The notes under the pieces were generated by a model that was not told the origin of the DNA, did not search any database, and was given only the letters and a program-made list of their open reading frames with translations. Both the position numbers and the translations under genes were made by a program. Positions 26,655-35,506 of a DNA stretch of 64,000 bases are shown here, one piece after another; the first letter of the stretch is position 1, and each line of letters opens with the position of its first letter. This stretch comes from Minicystis rosea (GTDB lineage Bacteria > Myxococcota_A > Polyangia > Polyangiales > Polyangiaceae): NCBI GenBank assembly GCA_001931535.1, contig CP016211.1:5129573-5193572 (forward strand), written 5' to 3'.

Positions 26655-29600
26655 CAGGTGATCCCCTTGCGATGGCGCCGCGCCATCGCGGCGAAGCGTT
26701 GGACGATGCGCGCGTGCTCGGGCACGCGTTCGAGAAAGCTCTTCTTGAGCGCCGGCGCGCTGATCTTCTCGGCGTCCGCGAGGAGCTGCGCGTGCGTCGC
26801 GGTGAGCTCCACGCGGGCGCGCTCGTGCTCGCCAACGGCTTCGAGCGCCTCCGCGTGCGCGAGGCGCGCGTGGAGCCGGCTCACGCCCTGAGCCTCGCAG
26901 GCAGCGAGCACGTCCTCGATGAGGCGCAGTGCCGAAGGCGCGCGGCCGGCCGCGAGCTGGATGGAAGCGAAGGTGAGCTCGACCTCCCCGCGGAACAGCA
27001 CGGCGGACGGGGTCAGGTCGAGCGCGAGCTGGGATTCGCGCTCAGCCGCGACGACATCGCCGGAGCGCAGTGAGATCAGCGCCAGCAGACAGTGGCCGCG
27101 CCCCTCGAAGCGCGTGTTGTGAAGCTCGATCGCGCGGGCGAGGAGCGCACGCGTCTCGCCTTGCGCGGCGTCGAGCTCGCCGCGATCCAACAGCGCGCGA
27201 GCGAGTTGGTAGTCGCGCAGGAGCCCGAAGTCGGCGAGATCCCAATCGACGATCGCGCTCCGCAGCGTACGTTCGGCCTCCTCGAAGGCGCCGAGCTGCC
27301 AGAGACACGTGCCGCTGCAGAGCAGCGCGATCGGCTGCCCGCGTTCGTACCGGTCGTCCTGAAAGCTCGTGAACGCGGCGCGAGAGAGGCTGAGCCCACG
27401 CCAAGGATCGTTGTCGCGCAGCGAAGTGAAATGCGCGCGCGCGAGCTCGAGCCACCCGCGCGCGACACACGAGCCCGCGGCCACCGGCGTCACCACCGCG
27501 CCGAAATGGGTCAGCGTGGCCTCGGCGAGGTCGAAGCGCCCGAGCAAGTCGAGCATGAAGACGCTGATGCCGAGCGAGAGCGCGACGACGCTCGTGGCCT
27601 CGGGATCGAGCGCCGCCTCTTGGATGCGCGCGATGTGCGCGAGCAACGTCTCGAACTCCCCCTTGTTGGCCGAGAGCCAAAGTCGCGCGGTCGCCGCGTG
27701 GAGCCACGGTGTGCTGCCTGGACGCGTGAGCCGCAGCGCTTCGTCGATGATGGAGGCTGCGGCGTCCCACTCGAAGCGCCACGCATGCGCCTCGCAGAGC
27801 ACGCCGAGCAGCGCGCCCCGTTGCTCGGTGGAGAGGTCGAGCGCGAGCCCGCGGCGTGCGTGCCGGATGGCCGCGTCGGCGTCGCCCGCGTGGTAGGCGT
27901 GCTCGGCCGTGCGCGCGAACCACGTGCCCGCGCGCTCGTGCTCCTCGGCGCGGGCAAAGTGCTCGGCGAGCACCAGCGGGTCGGACTCCCCGTGCTGCTC
28001 CAGCCACTCGCCCGCGAGGCGGTGCCCGAGCACGCGGTCGGTGTCGGTGAGCATCGCGGACGCTCCCTCGCGCAACATCGCGTGACGGAAGGCGTACTCG
28101 ATCTCGCCGGTGAAACGGCTCTCCGGGCGGCGCACGAGCATCTCGTGCCGCACGAGCGCGTCCAAGTGGAACAGGGCCGCTTCCTCCCCAATGTCGGCGA
28201 CGAGCGCGGCGACGCCACCCGACCAGCAAACGTCACCGAAGATGCTCGCCGCGCGCAACACACGTCGGGCCTCCGGTGGGAGCTGCGAGATGCGCGTGCC
28301 CACGAGCGCGAGCACCGCCTCCGGGGCCGTATCGTCTCGGCCCTCGGCCACGGCGCGCACCATCTCTTCCAAATAGAGGGCGTGGCCGCCCGCCTGCGTC
28401 ACGAGGCGCTCGACCAAGTCCGGCGTGGCGCGCTCGCCGAGCGCCCGCTCCACGAGCTCGGCGCCCGCCTTGCGCGTGAGCTCCTTGAGCCGGAGGTTGA
28501 CCACGCCCTCCTGCTCCCACAGCTTCGGGAACGCGTGTGACACCTCGGGGCGCGCGAGGCCCACCACGAAGAAGGGCGCGTTCTTCAGCATGGCGAGCGC
28601 CCTGCCCACGCAGCGGATCGACGGCGCGTCACCCCATTGCAGATCGTCGAGCACGAGCACGACCGCCCGCGCCGCGCACTCGGCCCGCAGGAGATCGGCC
28701 CACGCCCGCACGATCTGCTCGTGCATGAGCCGCACGTCGTTGCGCGCCTCGAAGAGCGCGGTGCTCGTGTCGTCGGGGAAGTGCACGCTCGTGAGCTCAC
28801 CGAGGAACTCCGTCACGCGCGTGCGATCGGCCGCCGCCACGCGCTCGCGCACGTAGGCGCGGAGGCGATCGCGGCTCACCTCCAAGGGGTCACCGCGACG
28901 GATCTGGGCGGCGCCGCGCAGCGCCTCCGCTAAGAGCCCGAACGGCGCGCCCGCCCGCAACGCGTCACCGCGCGCCGCCCACACCGCAGCGGTCGGCACG
29001 TCCTTGCGCATCCCGCGGAGCAGCTCCAGCACGAGGCGAGACTTGCCGTAGCCGCTGGGCGCGGTCACCAACGCGGCGTGCGCGACCGACTCTTCGATGC
29101 ACTCGGTCCAAAGCGTGGTGAGCATCCCCAGCTCCGCCTTGCGGCCGACGTAGGGGCTCTCCCGGCCGAGAAACGTGCGAGTCATCGCGCCCGCGTCGTG
29201 CTCGCCGATGATCGCATAGCCCGGCGGTGAAGAGCGTACCTCGAAGCGCTTGTCGAGGAGCCGCGCGCTGATGGTGTCGACGAGCGGCGCATCGGGCAGC
29301 GCGCCCGCGCGCGTCACGGCGTCGAGCAGGCGCACGGCGCGGTTGATGGCGTCGCCGACCGTGCGCTTGAAGAGCCCGCCGCCTCGCCCCGTCGCCATCA
29401 CGACGGGCCGATCGGGCGCCACGGCGTGGAGATCGCGCGCCAGGCGCGCCGCCTGCGAAGCCTCGTCGAGCGGCGGCAGCGCTTCGTTCAGGATCGCGGC
29501 CATCGACCCATCGGCCATGGGCTCGAGCCGCGCGCCGCGCGCGAGCGTCACGCGGCGCAGCGCCGCCAGATCGGCCGCGCTCGCCTCGGAGGCCTGGGCA

Positions 29601-30538
29601 GCATCGAGATCGGAGACCGGCGGCGCACCGACGATCACCACCGACAGCACGCGCTGCTCGTCGGCGGTCAGCGCCGGTGCGCTCGACAACGGGCGGACGG
29701 AGACCGGCCCGAGCTCCGCCGCTGCCACGCGCTCGAGCGAGGCGAGCGACGATGCGACCTCCATGCTGGTCGGGCGCTCGCTCGGATTCTTCGAGAGCAT
29801 GCGCGCGATCAGCTCGTCGAGCACCTCGGGCACCTCGGGGCTGAGCGAACGGGCGCGCGGCGCCGGCTCGAAGAGGATCTTCGCGAGGATCGCCGGCAGG
29901 TGCTGCCCGGCGAACACCGGCGCGCTCGTAGCGCACTCGAACAACACGCACCCGAGCGAGAACATGTCCGCCCGGGGATCGCGCACGTCCTCGCCGCGCG
30001 CCTGCTCCGGCGGCATGTAGCCGGGCGTGCCGAGCACCGCGCCCGTCTGCGTCGCGCGCGTCCAGCCGGAGCGTCGCGCGATGCCGAAGTCGACCACCTT
30101 CACGCGCGCGACCTCGCCGTTCGCGAGCACGAGGTTCGTGGGCTTCACGTCGCGGTGGATGACGCCGTGCGCGTGCGCCTCGGCGAGCGCGGCTGCGACG
30201 CGCGCCCCGAGCGCCACCCACGCCTCCATGCGCAGGCGGCCACGCGCGAGCCGCCGCCCGAGATCCTCGCCTTCGATCCACTCCATGACGAGGTACGGCT
30301 CGTCCATCGACGTCGCGCCGTGCGCGATGTAGCGGACGACGTGCTCGTGATGGAGCGCTGCGAGCACCTCTGCCTCGCGCTCGAAGCGCGACGCCTGCTC
30401 GTGCGCGTCGCGCAGCACCTTCACGGCGACGAGATCGCCTGTCGCGTGATCACGGGCTCGGAAGACGACGCCCATCGCGCCGCTCCCGACCAATCTGTCG
30501 ATCTCGAAGCGATCCGAGATGATGTCGCCGGGCTGCAT
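26654..30538 (-). CDS. Ser/Thr kinase fused to an AAA ATPase and TPR-like region
   Basis: A 1294-aa signalling protein. The kinase domain (about 8-270) has the P-loop GSGAMGVVFRA, Lys K40 (VAVKVL), HRDVKPTN with D130 and DFG with D150, so it should be active. Residues about 295-450 look like a degenerate nucleotide-cyclase-related domain. An ATPase domain follows, with Walker A APSGYGKS at about 493-500 and a Walker B VLVLDDLQWGD. The last 600 residues are helical repeats that may be TPR-like. This layout is typical of myxobacterial PknK-like proteins. ATG at 30538 was chosen because the kinase fold starts at once; the frame extends 135 bases upstream. The downstream methyltransferase is coupled by one base. 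Confidence 0.9.
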   Translation of the reverse strand: MQPGDIISDRFEIDRLVGSGAMGVVFRARDHATGDLVAVKVLRDAHEQASRFEREAEVLAALHHEHVVRYIAHGATSMDEPYLVMEWIEGEDLGRRLARGRLRMEAWVALGARVAAALAEAHAHGVIHRDVKPTNLVLANGEVARVKVVDFGIARRSGWTRATQTGAVLGTPGYMPPEQARGEDVRDPRADMFSLGCVLFECATSAPVFAGQHLPAILAKILFEPAPRARSLSPEVPEVLDELIARMLSKNPSERPTSMEVASSLASLERVAAAELGPVSVRPLSSAPALTADEQRVLSVVIVGAPPVSDLDAAQASEASAADLAALRRVTLARGARLEPMADGSMAAILNEALPPLDEASQAARLARDLHAVAPDRPVVMATGRGGGLFKRTVGDAINRAVRLLDAVTRAGALPDAPLVDTISARLLDKRFEVRSSPPGYAIIGEHDAGAMTRTFLGRESPYVGRKAELGMLTTLWTECIEESVAHAALVTAPSGYGKSRLVLELLRGMRKDVPTAAVWAARGDALRAGAPFGLLAEALRGAAQIRRGDPLEVSRDRLRAYVRERVAAADRTRVTEFLGELTSVHFPDDTSTALFEARNDVRLMHEQIVRAWADLLRAECAARAVVLVLDDLQWGDAPSIRCVGRALAMLKNAPFFVVGLARPEVSHAFPKLWEQEGVVNLRLKELTRKAGAELVERALGERATPDLVERLVTQAGGHALYLEEMVRAVAEGRDDTAPEAVLALVGTRISQLPPEARRVLRAASIFGDVCWSGGVAALVADIGEEAALFHLDALVRHEMLVRRPESRFTGEIEYAFRHAMLREGASAMLTDTDRVLGHRLAGEWLEQHGESDPLVLAEHFARAEEHERAGTWFARTAEHAYHAGDADAAIRHARRGLALDLSTEQRGALLGVLCEAHAWRFEWDAAASIIDEALRLTRPGSTPWLHAATARLWLSANKGEFETLLAHIARIQEAALDPEATSVVALSLGISVFMLDLLGRFDLAEATLTHFGAVVTPVAAGSCVARGWLELARAHFTSLRDNDPWRGLSLSRAAFTSFQDDRYERGQPIALLCSGTCLWQLGAFEEAERTLRSAIVDWDLADFGLLRDYQLARALLDRGELDAAQGETRALLARAIELHNTRFEGRGHCLLALISLRSGDVVAAERESQLALDLTPSAVLFRGEVELTFASIQLAAGRAPSALRLIEDVLAACEAQGVSRLHARLAHAEALEAVGEHERARVELTATHAQLLADAEKISAPALKKSFLERVPEHARIVQRFAAMARRHRKGIT

Positions 30539-30883
30539 GAGAGAAAGGGGCCGGATGATATGGGCGATCCGTCCATCTGATGCACAAGCCTGACCATCGC
30601 GCCCCAACTTGGTGCGCGCCGCGCCCCCGAGATGCGCGGCCCAACCACGCTGTGACGCACGCCCGGACAGCACCCTACGTCCGTCGTCGTCGAGCCCGGA
30701 CCACTACGCATCCACGTCTACGCATCGCGGCAGCCACCGACAGGCGAGCTTCACGAGCGTGGCGCGGGAGACTCCATCTCACACGCCTTCACGACCTGCC
30801 CCCGATGACGCGGAGTCACGAGAACGAACGCGAAGGTCGATGCTCGTGCGTGACTGGACTGGCCATCTCGTCGCTCAGCCCGC
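30539..30883. other. Intergenic region, nothing recognised
   Basis: About 345 bases upstream of the kinase gene, expected to contain its promoter. The open frames are Arg/Pro/Ser-rich and not convincing. No dyad or repeat was noticed. Confidence 0.35.
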
Positions 30884-31072
30884 TCAACCCGTCACGTAGG
30901 TCTCCGGGTCCAGTTGTCCGATGGCAGCTTCGATGTTCTCCGCGGCGAGCGCAAAAGCGCTCACCCCGGGGAAGGCCTCGATGAGCTGCTCGAGCTGTTC
31001 GAGCTGCTCCCGCAACGCAGCGGCGATCTTCACCGGATCCGGGGCTTCGAGAGAACGAGCTGCCTGCGCCAT
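30884..31072 (-). CDS. Small coiled-coil protein, hypothetical
   Basis: A 62-aa frame: MAQAARSLEAPDPVKIAAAL, then REQLEQLEQLIEAFPGVSAF, ending AAIGQLDPETYVTG. The Leu/Glu heptads suggest a short coiled coil. It has no signal peptide or Cys. An earlier in-frame start (31222) gives a non-coding-looking extension. It is divergent from another small helical protein at 31243, and the two may be related in function. No known family. Confidence 0.5.
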   Translation of the reverse strand: MAQAARSLEAPDPVKIAAALREQLEQLEQLIEAFPGVSAFALAAENIEAAIGQLDPETYVTG

Positions 31073-31242
31073 GACGACTGCACCTATGATTTGGACAGCG
31101 AGCCTACGCACCCAGCGATGATGATTCACCGAGCCGACGGCTTCATCGAACATCGACGCCGAGCCGGAGAACCATTTCGCAGAGCCTCGCATAGTCATCG
31201 ACGCGGGCGCCGCAACCACCATGATGCACAGGGGTGAAGAGC

Positions 31243-31488
31243 ATGCCGATCGACACGGAAGAGCTCAAGCGACAGTTCGAGAAGAGCCTTGCTGAGCTCG
31301 AGACCCTCCGCGATGACACCAGAGTCAGGGTCCATCTCGGCACCATGGATCTGAAGGACAAGCTGGGGGAGTTGGAGGACCGGCTGGAGGACCTCAAGAA
31401 ACGGAAATCAGAGCTCACCCAAGAGCTCCGTGACACCGCCGCCGACCTCCGCAATGCCTTTCGCGCGCTGCGCGATCGGCTCGGTTGA
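31243..31488 (+). CDS. Small coiled-coil protein, hypothetical
   Basis: An 81-aa highly charged helical protein, MPIDTEELKRQFEKSLAELE through KDKLGELEDRLEDLKKRKSE and ending RNAFRALRDRLG. It is almost certainly a long coiled coil. ATG at 31243 follows AGGGG/GAAG; the upstream GTG (31234) lies within that ribosome-binding site. It is followed by a strong hairpin (31546-31583) and faces the lipoprotein gene on the other strand. No function is known. Confidence 0.68.
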   Translation: MPIDTEELKRQFEKSLAELETLRDDTRVRVHLGTMDLKDKLGELEDRLEDLKKRKSELTQELRDTAADLRNAFRALRDRLG

Positions 31489-31545
31489 TGGCTGGGAGCC
31501 ATCGAGCCCTCGTCCGCGTGCCGGGCGCCGCGCGCCGAACGGTGG

Positions 31546-31583
31546 TGGGCGATTCGGTGAAGCGTGCCTCACCGAATCGCCCA
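31546..31583. terminator. Bidirectional terminator-like hairpin
   Basis: Perfect 15-bp stem, TGGGCGATTCGGTGA at 31546-31560 and its reverse complement at 31569-31583, with an 8-base loop. It sits between convergent genes ending at 31488 and 31592, where a shared terminator is expected. No T-run follows, so termination may be weak or not intrinsic. Confidence 0.6.
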
Positions 31584-31591
31584 TGACTCAT

Positions 31592-32698
31592 TCAATTGCG
31601 CTCGCATTCGCTCGTCGAGCGAACCGGCTTGCCCATGTCCACGACCTCCATGTCGGTGATACGGATGTTGCCGACGCTGTCCGGATCGACGCCAACCTCG
31701 TCCCACTTGTGGACAGTGTACTTGTCGTCGGCGGCCGTGAGCGGCGTGTGCCCGCCGTCGGAGAGGATCATCCCGTGACGCATGAGCGCCCGCGCGATCA
31801 CGCGCGCGCCTTCGGTGGGCAGGCTCTGGAGCGGGAAGTCGCGGCGCAGCCGGAGGCGCACGCCGTAGGGCGGCGCGTTGGGGCCGCCGGTGAGCGCGTT
31901 CGACGCGTGGGTCGCCGGCCAGACGTAAACGCCTTTGCGGATACGGCTGTTGGGTAGGATGAAGCGGATGGCGTGATCGATCGCGCCACTGGCCACCTCG
32001 TCCGCGGTGAAGAGCATGGCCGACACGGGGAATCCGCCCGCATCCGACGACGTACACTGTTGGCCACGGCCGTTGCCATACGACTTGTGGAGATCCCACA
32101 CGACCGCGCAGCCACCGAAGAAGCCACGAGGGGTGATGTCGGCGCGCCACATCTCGTAGAGCTTGCCAGTGGCCTCGTGGACGACGAGCAGGTGGCAGTC
32201 ACCGTTGGTCGTGCACGCGTATCCATCCTCCGCCTCGAGAGCGCCGCCGCGCGGGACGGGAAAGGGCACGTCATCGCAGTCCGGCCGATAGAAGTCCTCG
32301 GTTGGCGTGAACTTCCGGAAAGGCGTGGACGCGTCGGCGTGAAGCAGCTTGATGCTGAACTCGATGCGCAGCCGCGGCGTGCCCCAGCCACCGTGATCGG
32401 CGAGCCAACCGATGATGTCGTCGCTGGCGGCGCTCTTCTGCTGGTCGGACACGTCCTTGGTCCAGGGCTGCGGCCCAGAGAAGAGACTACCGCCCATTCC
32501 CCGCTTGGACGAAGCACCGTCGAACGACGGGAAGGTGGCGACGGAAGGTGCCTTTCGGGCAGCGGAAGGGGCCTCTGCGACCGTGGAATTCGCGGTCACT
32601 TCGTCGCTTTCGGCGCAACCGCCGAGGGCGAAGCAAAACAGCGTGCCGACGGCGAGGAGACGCGGAGAGAAAACGATGGGCTCGAACGGATTCGGCAT
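31592..32698 (-). CDS. Lipoprotein, hypothetical
   Basis: A 368-aa exported lipoprotein with signal LLAVGTLFCFALGGC and a Ser/Ala/Thr-rich linker to about residue 75. The main body has mixed beta patterns and several Cys (DCDDVPFPV, YACTTNGDC, GGCAVVWDLHKSYG, QCTSSDAGG), and a conserved-looking end (NIRITDMEVVDMGKPVRSTS). It resembles secreted myxobacterial proteins of unknown function. It stands alone between a terminator hairpin and a 384-bp gap. A possible role in surface attachment is only a guess. Confidence 0.72.
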   Translation of the reverse strand: MPNPFEPIVFSPRLLAVGTLFCFALGGCAESDEVTANSTVAEAPSAARKAPSVATFPSFDGASSKRGMGGSLFSGPQPWTKDVSDQQKSAASDDIIGWLADHGGWGTPRLRIEFSIKLLHADASTPFRKFTPTEDFYRPDCDDVPFPVPRGGALEAEDGYACTTNGDCHLLVVHEATGKLYEMWRADITPRGFFGGCAVVWDLHKSYGNGRGQQCTSSDAGGFPVSAMLFTADEVASGAIDHAIRFILPNSRIRKGVYVWPATHASNALTGGPNAPPYGVRLRLRRDFPLQSLPTEGARVIARALMRHGMILSDGGHTPLTAADDKYTVHKWDEVGVDPDSVGNIRITDMEVVDMGKPVRSTSECERN

Positions 32699-33082
32699 CT
32701 CGATGAATTAGGCTCCTTCGCCGGTTCGATCAATCGCCGTATGCGGCGCTGGAGGAGAATCCGAAACGAGCTCTGGCAACGAATGTCATCTGCTCGACAA
32801 GACATCGAATCTCGCCGACCCAAATCCGGATCGGCCCCCTCTGTGAGCCACTGCGACGAAACCGCTTCGGCGCTTGCGCCGGACGAGGGCCTGACCGTAG
32901 TCCACGAAATGAAAGGTCACGCACAGGAAGGCGGCGATCGCGCTCACAAAGATGGCGAACCAAAGTCGATGGATCGCCGGCGCGCCTGGCGGACGGCAAC
33001 TGGGGCGCGGGCCGCGCCTTCTTCAAAGTACTTCACAGCACCTCATCTCCAATCGTGGCAAGGCTCGGAGAGCGAGGCCCTC
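32699..33082. other. Intergenic region with a start-less membrane-helix frame
   Basis: About 384 bases. On the minus strand around 32849-33010 one frame encodes a membrane-helix-like stretch (LWFAIFVSAIAAFLCVTFHF) followed by a basic tail and a stop, but it has no usable ATG upstream and only a GTG inside the helix. It may be a gene remnant. No other feature was noticed. Confidence 0.35.
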
Positions 33083-33751
33083 ATGAAGATCATCCTCACG
33101 GGCGCGACCGGGTTCGTCGGCACGGAAGTCGCGGCGCAGTTGCTCGTTCATCCCGAGGTCGCGCAGGTCACCTGCCTCACGCGCAGAGCGCCCGCGGTGA
33201 GGCACCCCAAGCTCGTCACCCTCTTCCACGACGACTTCGCCCATTACGACGACGCGGTGCTCGCGCCGCTCGCAGACCACGGCGCGTGCATCTGGGCGCT
33301 GGGCGGCAAGGCCTCGGACGCCGCCTCACCCGAGGCCTACGAGCGCATCACCCACACGTTCACGCTCGCGTTCGCGCGGGCCATGGCCGAGCGGGCGCGC
33401 GGGCGATTCTCCTTCTGCTACGTGAGCGGCATGGGCGCGGATCCCAGCGAGCGACGCGGGCTCCTTTGGGAGCAGACGACGCGGCACCTGAAGGGCCGCA
33501 CGGAGCGAGATCTCGGCGCGCTCCAACGCGCGCACGCAGGCTTCACGGTCCATTGCTTCCGCCCCGGAGGCATCCTCCCCGCGGGCGCGAGCCGATGGAT
33601 GCATCGCCTCCTCGGCCCCATCGTCATCGGCGTGGACACGCTTGCGGAGGCCATCATCCTCACGGCGACGAACCAAGATGTCGTGTGGAATGGCACCTTC
33701 GAGAACCACGAAATCAAGGCGCTCCCCCGCCTCGGCGCTCCGCGGCGCTAA
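33083..33751 (+). CDS. NAD(P)-binding epimerase/dehydratase-like protein
   Basis: A 222-aa Rossmann-fold protein of the short atypical-SDR type. The N-terminus has MKIILTGATGFVGTEVAAQL (GATGFVG, an atypical GxxGxxG), and later parts read ERARGRFSFCYVSGMGADPS and FTVHCFRPGGILPAGASRWM. The classic YxxxK pair is not clear, as in many NAD(P)H-binding homologues of the NmrA/atypical type. ATG at 33083 lies eight bases after a GAGG. Downstream there is a 105-bp gap to the HAD phosphatase; no operon is proven. Substrate unknown. Confidence 0.82.
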   Translation: MKIILTGATGFVGTEVAAQLLVHPEVAQVTCLTRRAPAVRHPKLVTLFHDDFAHYDDAVLAPLADHGACIWALGGKASDAASPEAYERITHTFTLAFARAMAERARGRFSFCYVSGMGADPSERRGLLWEQTTRHLKGRTERDLGALQRAHAGFTVHCFRPGGILPAGASRWMHRLLGPIVIGVDTLAEAIILTATNQDVVWNGTFENHEIKALPRLGAPRR

Positions 33752-33856
33752 AGGCCGCAGAAGCTCACGCGCCGGGCGCGCTCGCATGCACGCTCCGTCG
33801 CGCGCAGCATCACCTGCCGAGCGGGCGCGCCTGCGGCGGGGGCTTCCGGCCCGCGC

Positions 33857-34540
33857 GTGAAGAACCACAGAGCCGTCGTGCGAGGGCTCATCTTCGATCT
33901 CGACGGCACGCTGGTGGACACCGTCTACGCCCATGTCTTCTCGTGGCAGCTCGCGCTCGCCGAAGCGGGCATGCCCGTCGACGGTTGGCGCATCCATCGG
34001 CGCATCGGCATGAGCGGCGGGCTCTTCGCGCGCGCCGTGGCCCGCGAAGTCGGCCACCCGCTCACCGACGAGCAGGTTCGCTCCATTCAGCACCGCCACG
34101 GCGAGATCTTCCGCCGAATCCTGCCCGAGCGCCGCCCGCTCCCCGGCGCGGTGACGATCCTCCGTCACCTGCGCGATCTCGGCGTCCCCCACGCCATCGG
34201 CACGTCCGGACGTCGCCCGGAAATCGACGCCTCGCTCGCCGCGCTCGACCTCCCACCCGACATGGTCGTCGTCGATCGCGGCGACGTGAGCCGCGCCAAA
34301 CCGGAGCCCGATCTCTTCCTCGCTTGCCAGCAGCGCCTCGGCGTGAAGGTCGAGGATTGTTACGTCATCGGCGACGCCGTCTGGGATCTGCTCGCCGCGC
34401 GCCGCGCCCGCATGCTCGCCGTCGGCCTGCTCTCCGGCGGATACGGGCGCGACGAGCTCTTCGAAGCGGGCGCGTACCGCGTCTACCGCGACACGGCCGA
34501 GCTCGACGGCGCGCTCGACGAGCTCGGCGTGCTGCCCTGA
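33857..34540 (+). CDS. HAD-superfamily phosphatase
   Basis: A 227-aa hydrolase of the phosphoglycolate-phosphatase/beta-phosphoglucomutase type. Motif I is GLIFDLDGTLVDT, motif II is GTSGRRPE, the Lys is in SRAKPEPDLF and motif IV is YVIGDAVWD. The helical cap after residue about 20 is of the small C1 type. GTG at 33857 is the likely start (VKNHRAVV). It overlaps the convergent LysR gene by 58 bp. Substrate is unknown. Confidence 0.9.
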   Translation: MKNHRAVVRGLIFDLDGTLVDTVYAHVFSWQLALAEAGMPVDGWRIHRRIGMSGGLFARAVAREVGHPLTDEQVRSIQHRHGEIFRRILPERRPLPGAVTILRHLRDLGVPHAIGTSGRRPEIDASLAALDLPPDMVVVDRGDVSRAKPEPDLFLACQQRLGVKVEDCYVIGDAVWDLLAARRARMLAVGLLSGGYGRDELFEAGAYRVYRDTAELDGALDELGVLP

Positions 34541-35439
34541 TCCTTCACGACCCCGCGCACCAGCGCGCGAAACGCCCGCGCCGCCGGGTCCGCATGCGTG
34601 CGCTCGTGCCAGCACATCGCGATACGGATGGTCTGCGCGGGCAAGGGCGCAGAGACCTCTCGCAGCCCGAGCGCATCACCTTTGGCGCGTCGCAACGAGA
34701 CCGGCAGCATGGTCACGAGATCACTCGTCGCCACGATCTCCGCGGCGACCGTGAACGAGGGCACGGTCACCACGATCTCGCGCGGCACGCCCGCACGAGC
34801 GAACGCCGCGGCGAACGGGTCGCGGAAGTTCTTGCTCGGCACCATGTCGACGCGCACGTGACGCAGGTCGCCCAACGCCCTGCGGGTCACGCGCCGATCG
34901 AACATCGAATGCGCGCGTCGCGCCACGAGCACGCTCTGCTCCTCGAGCAGCGGCTCGACGTGCAGCCCCGGCCCCTTCGCGGCGATCCCCAGGTGAAGAT
35001 CGATCTCGGACGACGTCAGATCACCGAGCGACAGGAGCGCATCGATGCCCACCACCCGCAGGTGGGCGAGCGGCATCTCCCGCCGCATCGCCGCGCTGAG
35101 CCGCGGGGCCCACACGACCTGCCCCGCATCCGCGACGGCGAGCGTGAACGTGCGCGTGCAGCTCGAAGGCTCGTACGGCGCGTGGAGCAGCGTGTGCTCG
35201 AGCTCCCGCATGGCACGGGCGAGCCCCGGCGCGAGCTCGACGGCGCGCGGCGTGGGCACGATCCCCCGCCCCTTCCGCGTGAAGAGCGGATCGCCGAGCA
35301 GCTCGCGCAACCGGGCGAGCGCGTTGCTCACCGCGGAGGGCGTCACGTGGAGACGCTCGGCGGCGCGCGCCACGTTGCGCTCCGCGAGCACGGTGTGGAG
35401 CACCAACATCAGGTTCAAGTCGATGGATGAAATGCTCAC
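34483..35439 (-). CDS. LysR-type transcriptional regulator
   Basis: A 318-aa regulator with the N-terminal winged helix (SIDLNLMLVLHTVLAERNVA, then LHVTPSAVSNALARLRELLG) and the C-terminal substrate-binding type of domain (YEPSSCTRTFTLAVADAGQV). It is divergent from the haloalkane-dehalogenase gene, 67 bp away, and by family habit would control that neighbour and itself. The 3' end overlaps the HAD phosphatase on the other strand. No LysR box was identified with certainty. Confidence 0.92.
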   Translation of the reverse strand: MSISSIDLNLMLVLHTVLAERNVARAAERLHVTPSAVSNALARLRELLGDPLFTRKGRGIVPTPRAVELAPGLARAMRELEHTLLHAPYEPSSCTRTFTLAVADAGQVVWAPRLSAAMRREMPLAHLRVVGIDALLSLGDLTSSEIDLHLGIAAKGPGLHVEPLLEEQSVLVARRAHSMFDRRVTRRALGDLRHVRVDMVPSKNFRDPFAAAFARAGVPREIVVTVPSFTVAAEIVATSDLVTMLPVSLRRAKGDALGLREVSAPLPAQTIRIAMCWHERTHADPAARAFRALVRGVVKDQGSTPSSSSAPSSSAVSR

Positions 35440-35506
35440 GGCTGGTGACGTTATACCTCACGAACAATCACTTTCGGTGTGCATGTTCGAGGCCCACAAT
35501 CGACGC

